Of a stretch of 51,596 nt of DNA, positions 35,966-44,154 are shown one piece after another. Location of the stretch: the NCBI GenBank assembly GCA_019310535.1, contig JAFDED010000020.1:1-51596 (forward strand), written 5' to 3'. The notes under the pieces are model-generated. The model ran no database searches and was not told where the DNA came from. It saw only the letters and a program-made list of their open reading frames with translations. This DNA comes from Deltaproteobacteria bacterium. GTDB taxonomy: Bacteria > Desulfobacterota > JAFDED01. Position numbers and translations under genes: made by a program. Every line of letters starts with the position of its first letter. Positions within the stretch are counted from its first letter, which is position 1.

Positions 35966-36127
35966 TCAAGTTACTTGTTTGACCGCAATATCGTATCAGA
36001 CAAAGCATTCGGTGGTCGAGTAGACCACGTCCACTCCCGCTTCTTTGAAGCAAGCGACGATGGCGGGTCCTTGCACACCCTCCCGCTCGCCCGTCACGAT
36101 AGCTTTTTTCCCATCGAACTTTCGCAA
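35966..36127 (-). pseudogene. grdA: Truncated GrdA (glycine reductase selenoprotein A) with TGA at Sec44
   Basis: Read on the minus strand from TTG 36127, the frame gives [20 protein letters not shown], then S-T-T-E-C-F-V, then TGA (35998-35996). This is the GrdA N-terminus, and TGA falls at position 44 within E-C-F-V-U, the redox motif of GrdA. Only ten codons follow (Y-D-I-A-V-K-Q-V-T) before TGA at 35966. Normal GrdA has about 150-160 residues, so the C-terminal two thirds are missing. The frame is shared with grdC and separated from it by grdC's TGA stop. It may be a deletion remnant or an unusual minimal selenoprotein. No strong SECIS is visible. Confidence 0.72.
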
Positions 36128-36169
36128 CCCTCCAGACTCAAAAGGGCTCCCTGATGCGGACCCCTGATC

Positions 36170-37651
36170 TCAAGACTCACCGGTATCCAGGGCCGGATTT
36201 CGTTCTATCAAGTACGATATGCCGTCGCTGAGCTGGGTCATACGGCCAAGGAAGAGGCTTCCCTTGGCCACGAACATGGCCCGGCGGAGATACCCGTTTC
36301 TGATGTTTCTCACCGCGTGGCCCAGGTATGGAACCGAGGCGGGGATGTGTCCCTGGGTGGGGGAAAACCCCGGCATACCTCGCTTCCGCTCGAACTCATC
36401 GATGTCAGCCCGGCCGATCTCGCCCCGGATGGCTGCCATGGCGCCGATAAGTCGGAAGTTTGTCCTGGCAACATTCCCGCTGCCCGCGGGTTCGGTTATC
36501 TCCGGGTTGTGCAACTCCACACTGTATCGATCCACATCCATAATGCCCAAACCGAGTCTCTCCAGGGGCCGGACCACCAAAGACTCCATGATGGCCTGGG
36601 CGCTGGAAGCGGCGCCGATGTCGTGCTTTCCCACGCTGTCCATCCGAATTACAGGGCTCATCCCGTCGTCCGCCTCGATCATGAATCCGATGCCGCCAAG
36701 GACATCTTCCAGGATGGGCACACCGGCTCTCAAATGGCCCAGGAACTTCATGCCCAGCTTGGCGAAGGACCCTCCGGCCACAACCATCACCCGCGAAAAG
36801 ACACCCGATTTGACCAGTGCGGCCGCGTGGAGGATAGCATACTGGCTGCCGGCGCAGAACGCCTTGATGTCGCATCCCGTGGCGTTCACGCATCCGGCTG
36901 TTTCTCCGATAGCCTTGGCCATAGCTCCTCCGCCACGGTTGTAACGATCACCCACGGCCTCCTCAGAGCAGCTTAACAGGAATTCCACGTCCGTCGGTTC
37001 CATTCCCCGATTCTTCAAAAGGTGCAGCGCGGCCAGTACGCCGGTGGCCTTGACCGACAGGTTCTCCAGCAGGACCGAGGCCGTCAGGGTCTCGTCTGCG
37101 TCGTGATCCCTGCGCACTGCACCGGCCAGGCGATCTCCAAGGTACAGAGGGATGGAGCCCTCATTCTGCACCTTTTGAAGAATTGTATCTTCTTCCACGC
37201 CGTCATCGATGCCGGACAGGTCGAGGGAGCTCAGCAACGGGTGCTCAGCCAGCGCCGCTCTGGACGAGGTGGCCGCCCATGGGGTCAGGCTTATTAATTT
37301 GAACTGATCAACCCACCTCATCAGCCCCAAGAACTCCGGTTCAGGCATGATCTCACCGAACGGTCCCCATCGTTTGGCTGGGCCGGGGGCGTTCTCGTAC
37401 CAGGGGCGGGGGATTTCCCAGAGATCCTCCGGGGACAGGTTGCCGATGAACACCTGGTTCGGAGGATAGGCCACAGCGGCATCGAAGCCCCTCAGACTCC
37501 GGCATACCTGGTTCCAGAGGCCGTCTCCGCGGTCGTGGATTTCCCGTACAGGCTTCGATCCGTACTGAACCATGTGGGGCACGTGGGCCAGAATATAAGA
37601 TGTTGCCGTTATGACGGGGTTCATGTTCTGTTGAATTGTTGTCCTGCTCAT
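36170..37651 (-). CDS. grdC: Glycine/sarcosine/betaine reductase component C, beta subunit (GrdC)
   Basis: A 493-residue thiolase-fold protein matching GrdC, which takes the carboxymethyl group from selenoprotein A and yields the acyl-enzyme later released as acetyl phosphate. Diagnostic segments: A-T-S-Y-I-L-A-H-V-P-H-M-V near the N-terminus, Y-P-P-N-Q-V-F-I-G-N-L-S-P-E-D-L-W-E-I-P and E-I-M-P-E-P-E-F-L-G-L-M. A Cys in A-T-G-C-D-I-K-A-F-C-A-G-S-Q-Y is the likely acyl acceptor. GGGGTGAGACG supports ATG 37651. It follows thioredoxin by 4 bases. The usual partner grdD is not in the window. Confidence 0.92.
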   Translation of the reverse strand: MSRTTIQQNMNPVITATSYILAHVPHMVQYGSKPVREIHDRGDGLWNQVCRSLRGFDAAVAYPPNQVFIGNLSPEDLWEIPRPWYENAPGPAKRWGPFGEIMPEPEFLGLMRWVDQFKLISLTPWAATSSRAALAEHPLLSSLDLSGIDDGVEEDTILQKVQNEGSIPLYLGDRLAGAVRRDHDADETLTASVLLENLSVKATGVLAALHLLKNRGMEPTDVEFLLSCSEEAVGDRYNRGGGAMAKAIGETAGCVNATGCDIKAFCAGSQYAILHAAALVKSGVFSRVMVVAGGSFAKLGMKFLGHLRAGVPILEDVLGGIGFMIEADDGMSPVIRMDSVGKHDIGAASSAQAIMESLVVRPLERLGLGIMDVDRYSVELHNPEITEPAGSGNVARTNFRLIGAMAAIRGEIGRADIDEFERKRGMPGFSPTQGHIPASVPYLGHAVRNIRNGYLRRAMFVAKGSLFLGRMTQLSDGISYLIERNPALDTGES

Positions 37652-37655
37652 CGTC

Positions 37656-37979
37656 TCACCCCGTGTTCTTGTCTATCCACTGAATCAGGGAGTCGGGTGT
37701 GATGTTGTTGCCGGAGATCCTGCCCACTTCCTCTCCATTCCGGTACAGAAGAAAGGTGGGCAGGCCCAGAACCTTCAGGTTCAGGCACAGGCGCCGGTTT
37801 TTAGAGGCGTCAACCTTGGCCACCTTGAGGCTTTCTTTCCGCTCGGAGGCCAGGGCTTCCACGTAGGGCATCAGGGCCAGGCAAGGCTGGCACTGGGGCC
37901 CCCAGAAATCCACCAGCACGGGAAGGTCAGAGCGAAGTATTTCCTGTTCGTAGTTTTCTTTGTCCACGTTTACGAGCAT
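37656..37979 (-). CDS. trxA: Thioredoxin (CQPC active site)
   Basis: A 107-residue thioredoxin with active site C30-Q-P-C33 in D-F-W-G-P-Q-C-Q-P-C and the cis-proline region G-L-P-T-F-L-L-Y. The residues between the cysteines differ from the usual G-P. GGGAGAAAAATT precedes the ATG. Placement between the permease and grdC, 4 bases from the latter, fits the known need of Grd enzymes for thioredoxin to re-reduce the selenoprotein. No thioredoxin reductase gene is present here. Confidence 0.93.
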   Translation of the reverse strand: MLVNVDKENYEQEILRSDLPVLVDFWGPQCQPCLALMPYVEALASERKESLKVAKVDASKNRRLCLNLKVLGLPTFLLYRNGEEVGRISGNNITPDSLIQWIDKNTG

Positions 37980-38117
37980 AATTTTTCTCCCATGCGAGAT
38001 CGCTCATACTGAACTATTTTTAAAGACCGCGTCTTTTGTTTAACAAGGACGACTGCAAGGATAAAACTTGGAACTCTTTCTTCGACAATACGTATCTCAT
38101 GATATGTTTATTCTTTC

Positions 38118-40037
38118 TCAGCCTGACAATGCCGGTGTTATCTTTCTTCGGTTTCTCTGAAAGAAATAGATGACCCCAAGCGTGCTTATACCCACCAGGT
38201 CCGTGTATATGCCCTGAGAGATCAAGAGCACAGCGCAAGTGATTAACAGCGCCCGTTCGACGGCCGTTATCTTAACGTGCCACCATCCCTGGACTCCTGC
38301 CGCAAGAGCTAGGACGCCGAGGGAGGCGGTGATCAAAGAAGAAATTATCATAAGAGGGCTTCCCACGAAAAGCAGTGAAGGGCCGTAGATGAACATGAAA
38401 GGGACGATATACGCGGCAATTCCCAGCCGAAATCCGGTGTATCCCGTGGTCATAGGTGAGGCCCCTGCCAGGCCCGCCCCGGCATAGGAGGCCAAAGCGA
38501 CCGGAGGAGTGATAGCAGAAAGACAGGCGAAGTAAAAGACAAAGAAGTGCGCCGATATCAAGGTAACTCCAAGATTTATCAATCCCGGTGCCAGCAGCAC
38601 CGCCATGATGATGTAGGCGCTGGATGTGGGCATTCCCATCCCCAAAACAATGGCAAGGAGCATAGTCAGTACCAGCGCTATGGGAAGAATTCCCTGGGAG
38701 ACCTCCAGAATGATGGCGGTCATCCGCTGACCAAGTCCCGTCAAAAGAATTATACCGACAATGATGCCTGCGCATGCACAGGCGGTTGTCACCGGCAAGA
38801 TGAGTTTAGCGGCCTTCTCCAGGCCAACTGGCATGAGCTTCAGCGTGGCCTTTTTGTCTTTGCTGAAAATGAAAACTAAAGCAATCAGGCTCCAGAAAGC
38901 GACAAAACAGGCCCTCAAGGGAGTATAGCCATACATCAGCAGCAGTATAATGAAAAATATGGGCAGCACGAGATAGCCCCTTGAAAGGAGCACGTCGATA
39001 GTTCTAAGAGCGACGGTATCCGGCGGCATCCTGAGGTTCAGCTTCACTGCCTCCATGTGAACCATGAGATACACACCCAGGTAATACAGAAAGGCCGGGA
39101 TTATCGCGTGCTTCATTATCTGCAAATAGGATATTCCGGTATACTCCACCATAATGAAAGCTGCAGCCCCCATTATGGGCGGTACTATTTGTCCCCCAGT
39201 GGATGCAACGGCCTCTACCGCACCTGCAAAGTAAGGCCTGTATCCAGCCTTTTTCATCATGGGGATAGTAAAGGCGCCTGTAGTTACCACGTTGCCCACC
39301 GAACTGCCGGAAAGGGTTCCCATCAGACTGCTGGCCACCACTGCTGTCTTTGCAGGTCCGCCTAAACTCTTAGATGTCAATGAGTAAGCAAGGTCGGTGA
39401 AAAAGTCGCCAGCACCGGTGAGGGTAAGATAGGCTCCAAACATCATGAACAGGAACACATAGGTGGAAGTCACGTGAATGGGCACTCCCCAGATTCCGTC
39501 ATGGGAGAGATAAAGCTGGTCCACGATCATCTCCAGAGGATATCCCTTGTGCCAAAAAGGAGGAGGAAGGTAATTACCAAAAAATCCATAGACCAGAAAT
39601 ACCAACGCCACCACTACGAGTACATTTCCTATGGTTCGCCGGGCTGCTTCAAGCGTGAGAAGTATGATGATGATTCCGAATACCCATTCACCTGGCTCCA
39701 GCGGCGTAATATATGGAATTCTTTCGTTCAACATCCTCCAGGAGAAAATGACCGTATAGCCCGTTGATAAAATAGCCAATCCGACAAACAGCCAGTCATA
39801 CCAATGTATATTTTGTTCAGACTTTTCACCGGTTTTTTTCAACGGGTAAAGCAGGAAGAGGATGGTAAAAGCAAAGAGAAGGTGAGTTGCCCTGTGTCTG
39901 AGCGAAAAAGGAGTCGGAAAGTAGCCGATGTAAAGTTGATAGCATGACATTGTGATGGCGAAAACCTTTAGAATAACGCTGCTAATACCCGTTAATTCTC
40001 TTGTCTGAGACACGTCGGGTGTAATTTTTTCTCCCAT
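38118..40037 (-). CDS. TRAP transporter fused permease inside the grd operon
   Basis: A 639-residue TAXI-type fused permease. Markers: A-R-R-T-I-G-N near 130, G-G-P-A-K-T-A-V-V-A-S-S-L-M-G near 225, G-Q-I-V-P-P-I-M-G-A-A-A-F near 280, G-M-G-M-P-T-S-S-A-Y near 465, I-T-P-P-V-A-L-A-S-Y-A-G near 505. The longest frame starts at 40118, but ATG 40037 behind a GAGGA site matches family N-termini. No binding protein is adjacent; the orphan TAXI protein at 45977, on the diverging side of the grd locus, is the best candidate partner. This places uptake and reduction under one transcript. Confidence 0.91.
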   Translation of the reverse strand: MGEKITPDVSQTRELTGISSVILKVFAITMSCYQLYIGYFPTPFSLRHRATHLLFAFTILFLLYPLKKTGEKSEQNIHWYDWLFVGLAILSTGYTVIFSWRMLNERIPYITPLEPGEWVFGIIIILLTLEAARRTIGNVLVVVALVFLVYGFFGNYLPPPFWHKGYPLEMIVDQLYLSHDGIWGVPIHVTSTYVFLFMMFGAYLTLTGAGDFFTDLAYSLTSKSLGGPAKTAVVASSLMGTLSGSSVGNVVTTGAFTIPMMKKAGYRPYFAGAVEAVASTGGQIVPPIMGAAAFIMVEYTGISYLQIMKHAIIPAFLYYLGVYLMVHMEAVKLNLRMPPDTVALRTIDVLLSRGYLVLPIFFIILLLMYGYTPLRACFVAFWSLIALVFIFSKDKKATLKLMPVGLEKAAKLILPVTTACACAGIIVGIILLTGLGQRMTAIILEVSQGILPIALVLTMLLAIVLGMGMPTSSAYIIMAVLLAPGLINLGVTLISAHFFVFYFACLSAITPPVALASYAGAGLAGASPMTTGYTGFRLGIAAYIVPFMFIYGPSLLFVGSPLMIISSLITASLGVLALAAGVQGWWHVKITAVERALLITCAVLLISQGIYTDLVGISTLGVIYFFQRNRRKITPALSG

Positions 40038-40057
40038 CGGTCCTCGTCCTGAAGTAA

Positions 40058-40181
40058 GGTTAAAGGATAAAGGAAAAAAGCAAAGCAAGTATGCTCCCCA
40101 TGACTCTCTCCTTTTCACATTCCTTTAACCTCTATCCTTAATCATTTTAACCTTTTTCCTTTAACTTTCACCTTTAACCTT
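40058..40181. repeat. Degenerate inverted/tandem CCTTTAACCT repeat
   Basis: GGTTAAAGGATAAAGG starts the unit at 40058-40080. Its complement recurs as CCTTTAACCT (40122-40131 and 40171-40180) and CTTTTTCCTTTAAC around 40152-40165. The repeat reaches into the 3' end of grdX and supplies its stop codon. Confidence 0.7.
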
Positions 40182-40538
40182 GATCATTGCCTTTAAAAGC
40201 TCCCTATCAACAAACTGATAATCAGATAGCGAGGCAGCCTGGGCCGTGTCAAAGGCGACCCGGCTAAGACGCCAGTAAGCATCCTCTACCTGCAAGAGAG
40301 CCGCGCTATTCATCTCCGTCTCGGGGGAATCCAGAACCACAGATCGGTATGGATTGCGTAACAGGCGGATGCTCCCCATAAGCGGGTGGCCCGTCAGCCT
40401 CCAGCCCCTGTGCACCCGGTCCCTCACCTCTCGCATAACGTCTAGAGGCGATCCTGGGACTCGGATGCTCCTCGGGAAATGTTTCCACACCGCCGGGTTA
40501 TTCGAGACGATAATATTCTGCCTCCTTTTCTTCTCCAT
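40161..40538 (-). CDS. grdX: GrdX family protein
   Basis: A 125-residue protein matching GrdX, a small protein of unknown role found only with glycine/betaine reductase genes. The pattern includes I-I-V-S-N-N-P-A-V near the start, S-P-L-D-V-M-R-E-V-R-D-R-V-H-R-G-W-R-L-T-G-H-P-L-M-G-S (central and conserved) and N-P-Y-R-S-V-V-L. The ATG overlaps the grdB stop by one base (TAATG), so translation is coupled. Its last codons lie in the CCTTTAACCT repeat region, so the C-terminus may have been altered by repeat insertion. Confidence 0.85.
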   Translation of the reverse strand: MEKKRRQNIIVSNNPAVWKHFPRSIRVPGSPLDVMREVRDRVHRGWRLTGHPLMGSIRLLRNPYRSVVLDSPETEMNSAALLQVEDAYWRLSRVAFDTAQAASLSDYQFVDRELLKAMIKVKGES

Positions 40539-41845
40539 TATTTAAATACCGTCTGGGTCTGGATCTTTGAGCCAAGGGCATGCAAAGCCTGACGCAACAG
40601 GTCTTTTCTGATCCTCACCTCATCTTTAAGGCCTAGCCGGGGATTCCCTGTAGGATGGGGTATAGCCACTCCCGGAACGATTCGATTTGCCCCCACGGTC
40701 AGGGCGATGGGAATGATCGTACAGATCTGTACAGCCGGTAATCCTAATCGCTCAATTTCTTTCACCATCGTTGCGCCGCAACGAGTACCTGTCCCTCAGG
40801 TGGATGTGAGAATTACTCCATGAACACCCTCTTTAAGGAGCTGTTCCCCAATTTCGCGGCCATAACGTTCGGCGGAGGAAACGGCGGTGACGTTCCCGAC
40901 AGTCACGTAGTAGTAGTCATGGAGCCTGGCGAACACACCTTCTTCTTGAAGAAGGTGGGCTGCATCCAGGGGAAGCACCCGATCCGGGTCATCATTGGCA
41001 TATACAGGGTCATAGCCGCCGTGAGCCGTCTGAAAGGCTTCTCCGGTGAGATCCTTCAGGTTTCCGATAAAATATTTACAATATTTTGAGGCGTTGTGAG
41101 CCTCGATTCGGTCCGGGTTCCCTTTGGGAACGATTCCGCCCTCGGTCACAATAGCGATCACCGCTTTCGAGAGATCTGGTACAGGGGGTGCCGGCGCTAC
41201 TCGATCAAACCGGGGTATGGGCAGTTCCGTCTCAAACGGCTCGCCCCGCAATTTTTTGATCAACATTTCCACTGCCCGTTTGGAGCCCCGTTTTTCAGTC
41301 CTCACGTTAACACGTATTCCCCGTGGAATATATCCTTCTCGCTGTGGTGCGCCGATAGGAGCTTTGTCCAGAATTTTTTGCGCCAGGGTCACCATCTTGG
41401 GAACTACCCTTTTCATGTCCCGGGTAGAGTCCTTTGCTTCCAGGATATAAATCTCTTTGCGCACCAGGGCAACTCCCGGATTGCTGGGATGCATAGCGGT
41501 CAGTGCCGGGATTCCAAGCTTTTGTTGTACCGCCCTGCACATCATCCCGCAGGCGATCCCATAACGACCGGCACCGAAAGCGGGGCCCGCTAAGAAAAGA
41601 TCCGGCTGGACTTCTTCAACCCATTTCAACACTGCCGACTCGGTTTCTTCTAAATTCTCGGCTGCGTAATTGTCGCCGCACATGATGGTGAGCACCACTT
41701 CGAATCGACCACCCGATGTGCTCTGAATAAGCTGACCAACGCCCAGTGGGCCTTTTCTTGACTGAGGAGGAACGCCCGCCTTATCCTCTCCACCGATCTG
41801 CCCGAAAAATTGATTGAGATAATGGACAACCTTGACCTTTTCCAT
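40538..41845 (-). CDS. grdB: Glycine/sarcosine/betaine reductase component B selenoprotein (GrdB type)
   Basis: A 435-residue selenoprotein read through an in-frame TGA at 40798-40796 (residue 350). The two frame pieces, 41845-40799 and 40795-40538, are in the same frame. Around the TGA the protein reads T-S-T-U-G-T-G-T-R-C-G-A-T-M-V-K-E-I-E-R, the conserved Sec site of GrdB/GrdF/GrdH. The tail V-G-A-N-R-I-V-P-G-V-A-I-P-H-P-T-G-N-P is also canonical. GGGGGGA sets ATG 41845, ignoring the longer frame to 41968. With GrdE it forms component B, which binds the amino substrate and cleaves its C-N bond. Glycine, sarcosine or betaine specificity cannot be told from sequence. Confidence 0.93.
40769..40783 (-). 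promoter_or_regulatory. SECIS-like hairpin of grdB
   Basis: In the mRNA, 12 bases after the Sec UGA, CGUUGC pairs perfectly with GCAACG around loop GGC. Bacterial SECIS elements are short hairpins at about this distance with G in the apical loop. It supports real selenocysteine insertion; the stem is short. Confidence 0.6.
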
Positions 41846-41861
41846 ATCACGTTCCCCCCTA

Positions 41862-43151
41862 TCAGACCGCAATGGTCTTGAGGTTTTCGCTCCCCAATTC
41901 CACCGTGGAGCCCATGATGCCGGCGATTTCAATCTCGATTGACCCGTCCGGCAGAAGACTTCCGGCATGGCCCCCGGTAATCACATCTACTACTTCTGAG
42001 TGCCCGATCGTCTCTTCCATGGGCGGGAGCACCACGTACTGGTTGCCGTTGCCGTTGGTCACGATGGCATCCGCCTCGGGCGTGACGTCAGCCAAGCCCT
42101 GAGAGGCGCCGTCGCGGCCGGCATACTCGTCAGTAACCAGCACGGTCTTGATGCCATCTTTTTCGAACAGACGAGCCAGCATCATCAGATCAGCCTCCGG
42201 ATTACCCCCACCGTCCTCGGATACAATTGCCCCCTGGGCACCCATGAATTTGGCCAACTTATGCACTTGAGTGCAAGCCCTTTCCTTATCCATCAACGCG
42301 GTTTGCGATGGCATCGCTATTACTCCAATAAAAGTCAGGGTTTTGCCATGTTCTGCAAGCAGATCTTCCACTATGGGATTATTCTGTTGATGGTATGTGG
42401 TGTTCTTGTGGCAGGGAGCGGCGCAGTTCCCGCTGACTATGGCCCCGTCCATAAGTTCAGTGGGCAAAAGCAGCACAGGCAGGCTCCCCTGGGCGTTCAC
42501 CCCGTATATATAATTGTCGTGCAGCAATCCCTGAGCGATGACCATGTCCACGTATATCACTTTCGGAAGATCTGGAAAGGTCGCCTGCATCTCCGAGTGC
42601 GATGCCACCTGGTAGTGGGTTTCCTTATCAAACGCCGTTGCGGTTCCGGCCAGGCCCAGGTAATGGGCGGCCTTGATTCCGGCTTCCCGGACCGCCTTCT
42701 CATGCTCGTGTTTGCCAAGGTTCTCCACAGGCTCTATGACCAAAACCACGTTGAGCTTCCTGGAAAACAGGCTGAACTCGGCCCCCGGACCGGTCATGTC
42801 TATCAGTCCTTCCTGGAAGTTTACAAGCTTTCCGGATGTCACTACCGCCACGCCGTCCAGCACGCAGGTGATCCCTGTTCCCATCGGGTCTGCCGTGCCA
42901 AGAAAGCCGGGGAACGTGGTGCGCGTCCCATCCAGTTTGGCCCGCGGCTCCAGAACATCCTTGACCGGGATAATTCGTTTTTTCTCTCCGGGCCTTGCTA
43001 ATTTTATATCAATAGACTGTAAGCTGCTGTCTTCTAAAAGGCATCTCACCAATTCCTTCCGGTTGATCCGCAAAACGTGGTCAATGACCTCGGTCTTTTC
43101 GCCAAAAGTCACGTCCCGGATACACACTCTCCGCAAAACTAGTTCTTGCAT
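41862..43151 (-). CDS. grdE: Glycine/sarcosine/betaine reductase component B proprotein (GrdE type)
   Basis: A 429-residue proprotein that in the family self-cleaves at Asn-Cys to give two subunits, the larger-numbered one bearing a pyruvoyl group that binds the substrate amine. The site is S-G-N242-C243-A-A-P-C-H-K-N-T-T-Y-H. Other family segments are L-V-L-R-R-V-x-I at the start, G-T-A-D-P-M-G-T-G near 85 and I-V-S-E-D-G-G-G-N-P-E-A-D near 305. GGGGGGAG fixes ATG 43151. It leads the grd operon, with 16 bases to grdB. Control probably comes from the XRE-cupin gene diverging upstream. Confidence 0.93.
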   Translation of the reverse strand: MQELVLRRVCIRDVTFGEKTEVIDHVLRINRKELVRCLLEDSSLQSIDIKLARPGEKKRIIPVKDVLEPRAKLDGTRTTFPGFLGTADPMGTGITCVLDGVAVVTSGKLVNFQEGLIDMTGPGAEFSLFSRKLNVVLVIEPVENLGKHEHEKAVREAGIKAAHYLGLAGTATAFDKETHYQVASHSEMQATFPDLPKVIYVDMVIAQGLLHDNYIYGVNAQGSLPVLLLPTELMDGAIVSGNCAAPCHKNTTYHQQNNPIVEDLLAEHGKTLTFIGVIAMPSQTALMDKERACTQVHKLAKFMGAQGAIVSEDGGGNPEADLMMLARLFEKDGIKTVLVTDEYAGRDGASQGLADVTPEADAIVTNGNGNQYVVLPPMEETIGHSEVVDVITGGHAGSLLPDGSIEIEIAGIMGSTVELGSENLKTIAV

Positions 43152-43593
43152 AAGTCTCCCCCCTGAATTGGCGATAAAGGAAAACACGGAACCACTGAAA
43201 TCACCTTTGAGTGAAATATTTTCTTGACATGAAACCTGTTTCACAATATATGATTACCAATACAATCTTGTCAAGCACGAAGTTGATCGGCCATTTCGAG
43301 CTACTGGCCATTAAAACTACATGCATTGCCTGCGAACGGTTTGTGAAGCTCAAGTTTCAGCGATTGAGAAAAAACGGTCGCACTCTGAAAAACTATCATT
43401 GCATATGTAAAAGATGCCTCAAGAGAGCAATGTTAATACTCAACGATCTTTCCTTACTCCGTGAACTCTTCTTTAAGTTGAGCCATGCAGCAGCCAGACC
43501 GGCTAATAGGGAAGTAAATCCTCCTAATTGAGGAAACCCTGGTAAAAAAAAGATAACATAGAATTTCGGTTTTGTGTTTTCCCGGAGACGGAC
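43152..43593. other. Divergent control region between grdE and the XRE-cupin regulator
   Basis: 442 bases between two divergently read genes. It holds a plus-strand promoter with a palindrome in its spacer (43224-43252). A plus-strand frame of 106 codons (43211-43531) has no recognisable domain and is not called as a gene. Confidence 0.6.
43224..43252 (+). promoter_or_regulatory. Promoter with operator palindrome in the spacer
   Basis: TTGACA (43224-43229), 17-base spacer, TATATG (43247-43252). TGAAACCTGTTTCA at 43230-43243 is a perfect inverted repeat (arms TGAAAC/GTTTCA) filling most of the spacer. It lies 73 bases before the grdE start on the other strand, so one bound protein could control both directions. 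The XRE-cupin regulator is the obvious candidate. Confidence 0.72.
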
Positions 43594-44154
43594 ATGGATA
43601 TTGAGCGAATGATCGGCAGCCAGGTTCGAGATTTCAGAAAGGCTCGCAGACTTAAGCTCGAAGAGCTCGCTCAAGCCGCCGGCATTTCAAAAGCATTGCT
43701 TTCCAAGATTGAGAACGCCAGGGTGAGTTCGCCCATCTCCACCTACATCAAGATTGCAAAGGCATTGGGGGTGAGCATAGGTGATCTCATCCGCGGGGGG
43801 CAGGATGTTGGTTGTGTTATCGTTCGTAAGGATGAGGGTAAACTATCCTCAAAAAAGCTGACCTCACACGGCTATCAGTTCGAATCCTTAGGCTACAAAT
43901 GGCCGAACAAAAAGTACCACCCTTTTCTTCTTACGTACCTGCCGCAAACCGAAAATGCTCCGCTGCCCAACTTTGTATTCGATGGCGAGGAATTCATCTT
44001 TCTTCTGGAAGGAGATATGGAGATGATTTACGGCGAGGAACGCTATCGTCTTGCCCCCGGAGACTGCATTTTCTTGAACGGAAACGTTCCCCACGGAGGA
44101 AGGGCTCTGGGGGATAAAAAGGCCGTCGCTTTGCTGATATCTGTTCCCTCATAG
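43594..44154 (+). CDS. XRE family regulator with C-terminal cupin domain
   Basis: A 186-residue regulator. Residues about 8-62 form a helix-turn-helix (K-L-E-E-L-A-Q-A-A-G-I-S-K-A-L-L-S-K-I-E-N), and about 110-182 form a cupin with F-V-F-D-G-E-E-F-I-F-L-L-E-G-D-M-E and L-A-P-G-D-C-I-F-L-N-G-N-V-P-H. Such proteins usually sense small amino-acid-like ligands. It diverges from grdE and precedes the amidohydrolase/TAXI genes, so it likely governs this locus. Its promoter holds a perfect palindrome suited to autoregulation. The leader is about 340 bases. Confidence 0.91.
   Translation: MDIERMIGSQVRDFRKARRLKLEELAQAAGISKALLSKIENARVSSPISTYIKIAKALGVSIGDLIRGGQDVGCVIVRKDEGKLSSKKLTSHGYQFESLGYKWPNKKYHPFLLTYLPQTENAPLPNFVFDGEEFIFLLEGDMEMIYGEERYRLAPGDCIFLNGNVPHGGRALGDKKAVALLISVPS

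Noticed and set aside
36170..36172. TGA between grdC and grdA read as a second selenocysteine, fusing the two
   Set aside because: GrdC ends at its normal length here and no conserved Sec context surrounds the codon; an ordinary stop is simpler.
43211..43531. 106-codon plus-strand frame with several Cys pairs
   Set aside because: It starts at the promoter itself, has no ribosome site or recognisable zinc fold, and overlaps the control region.
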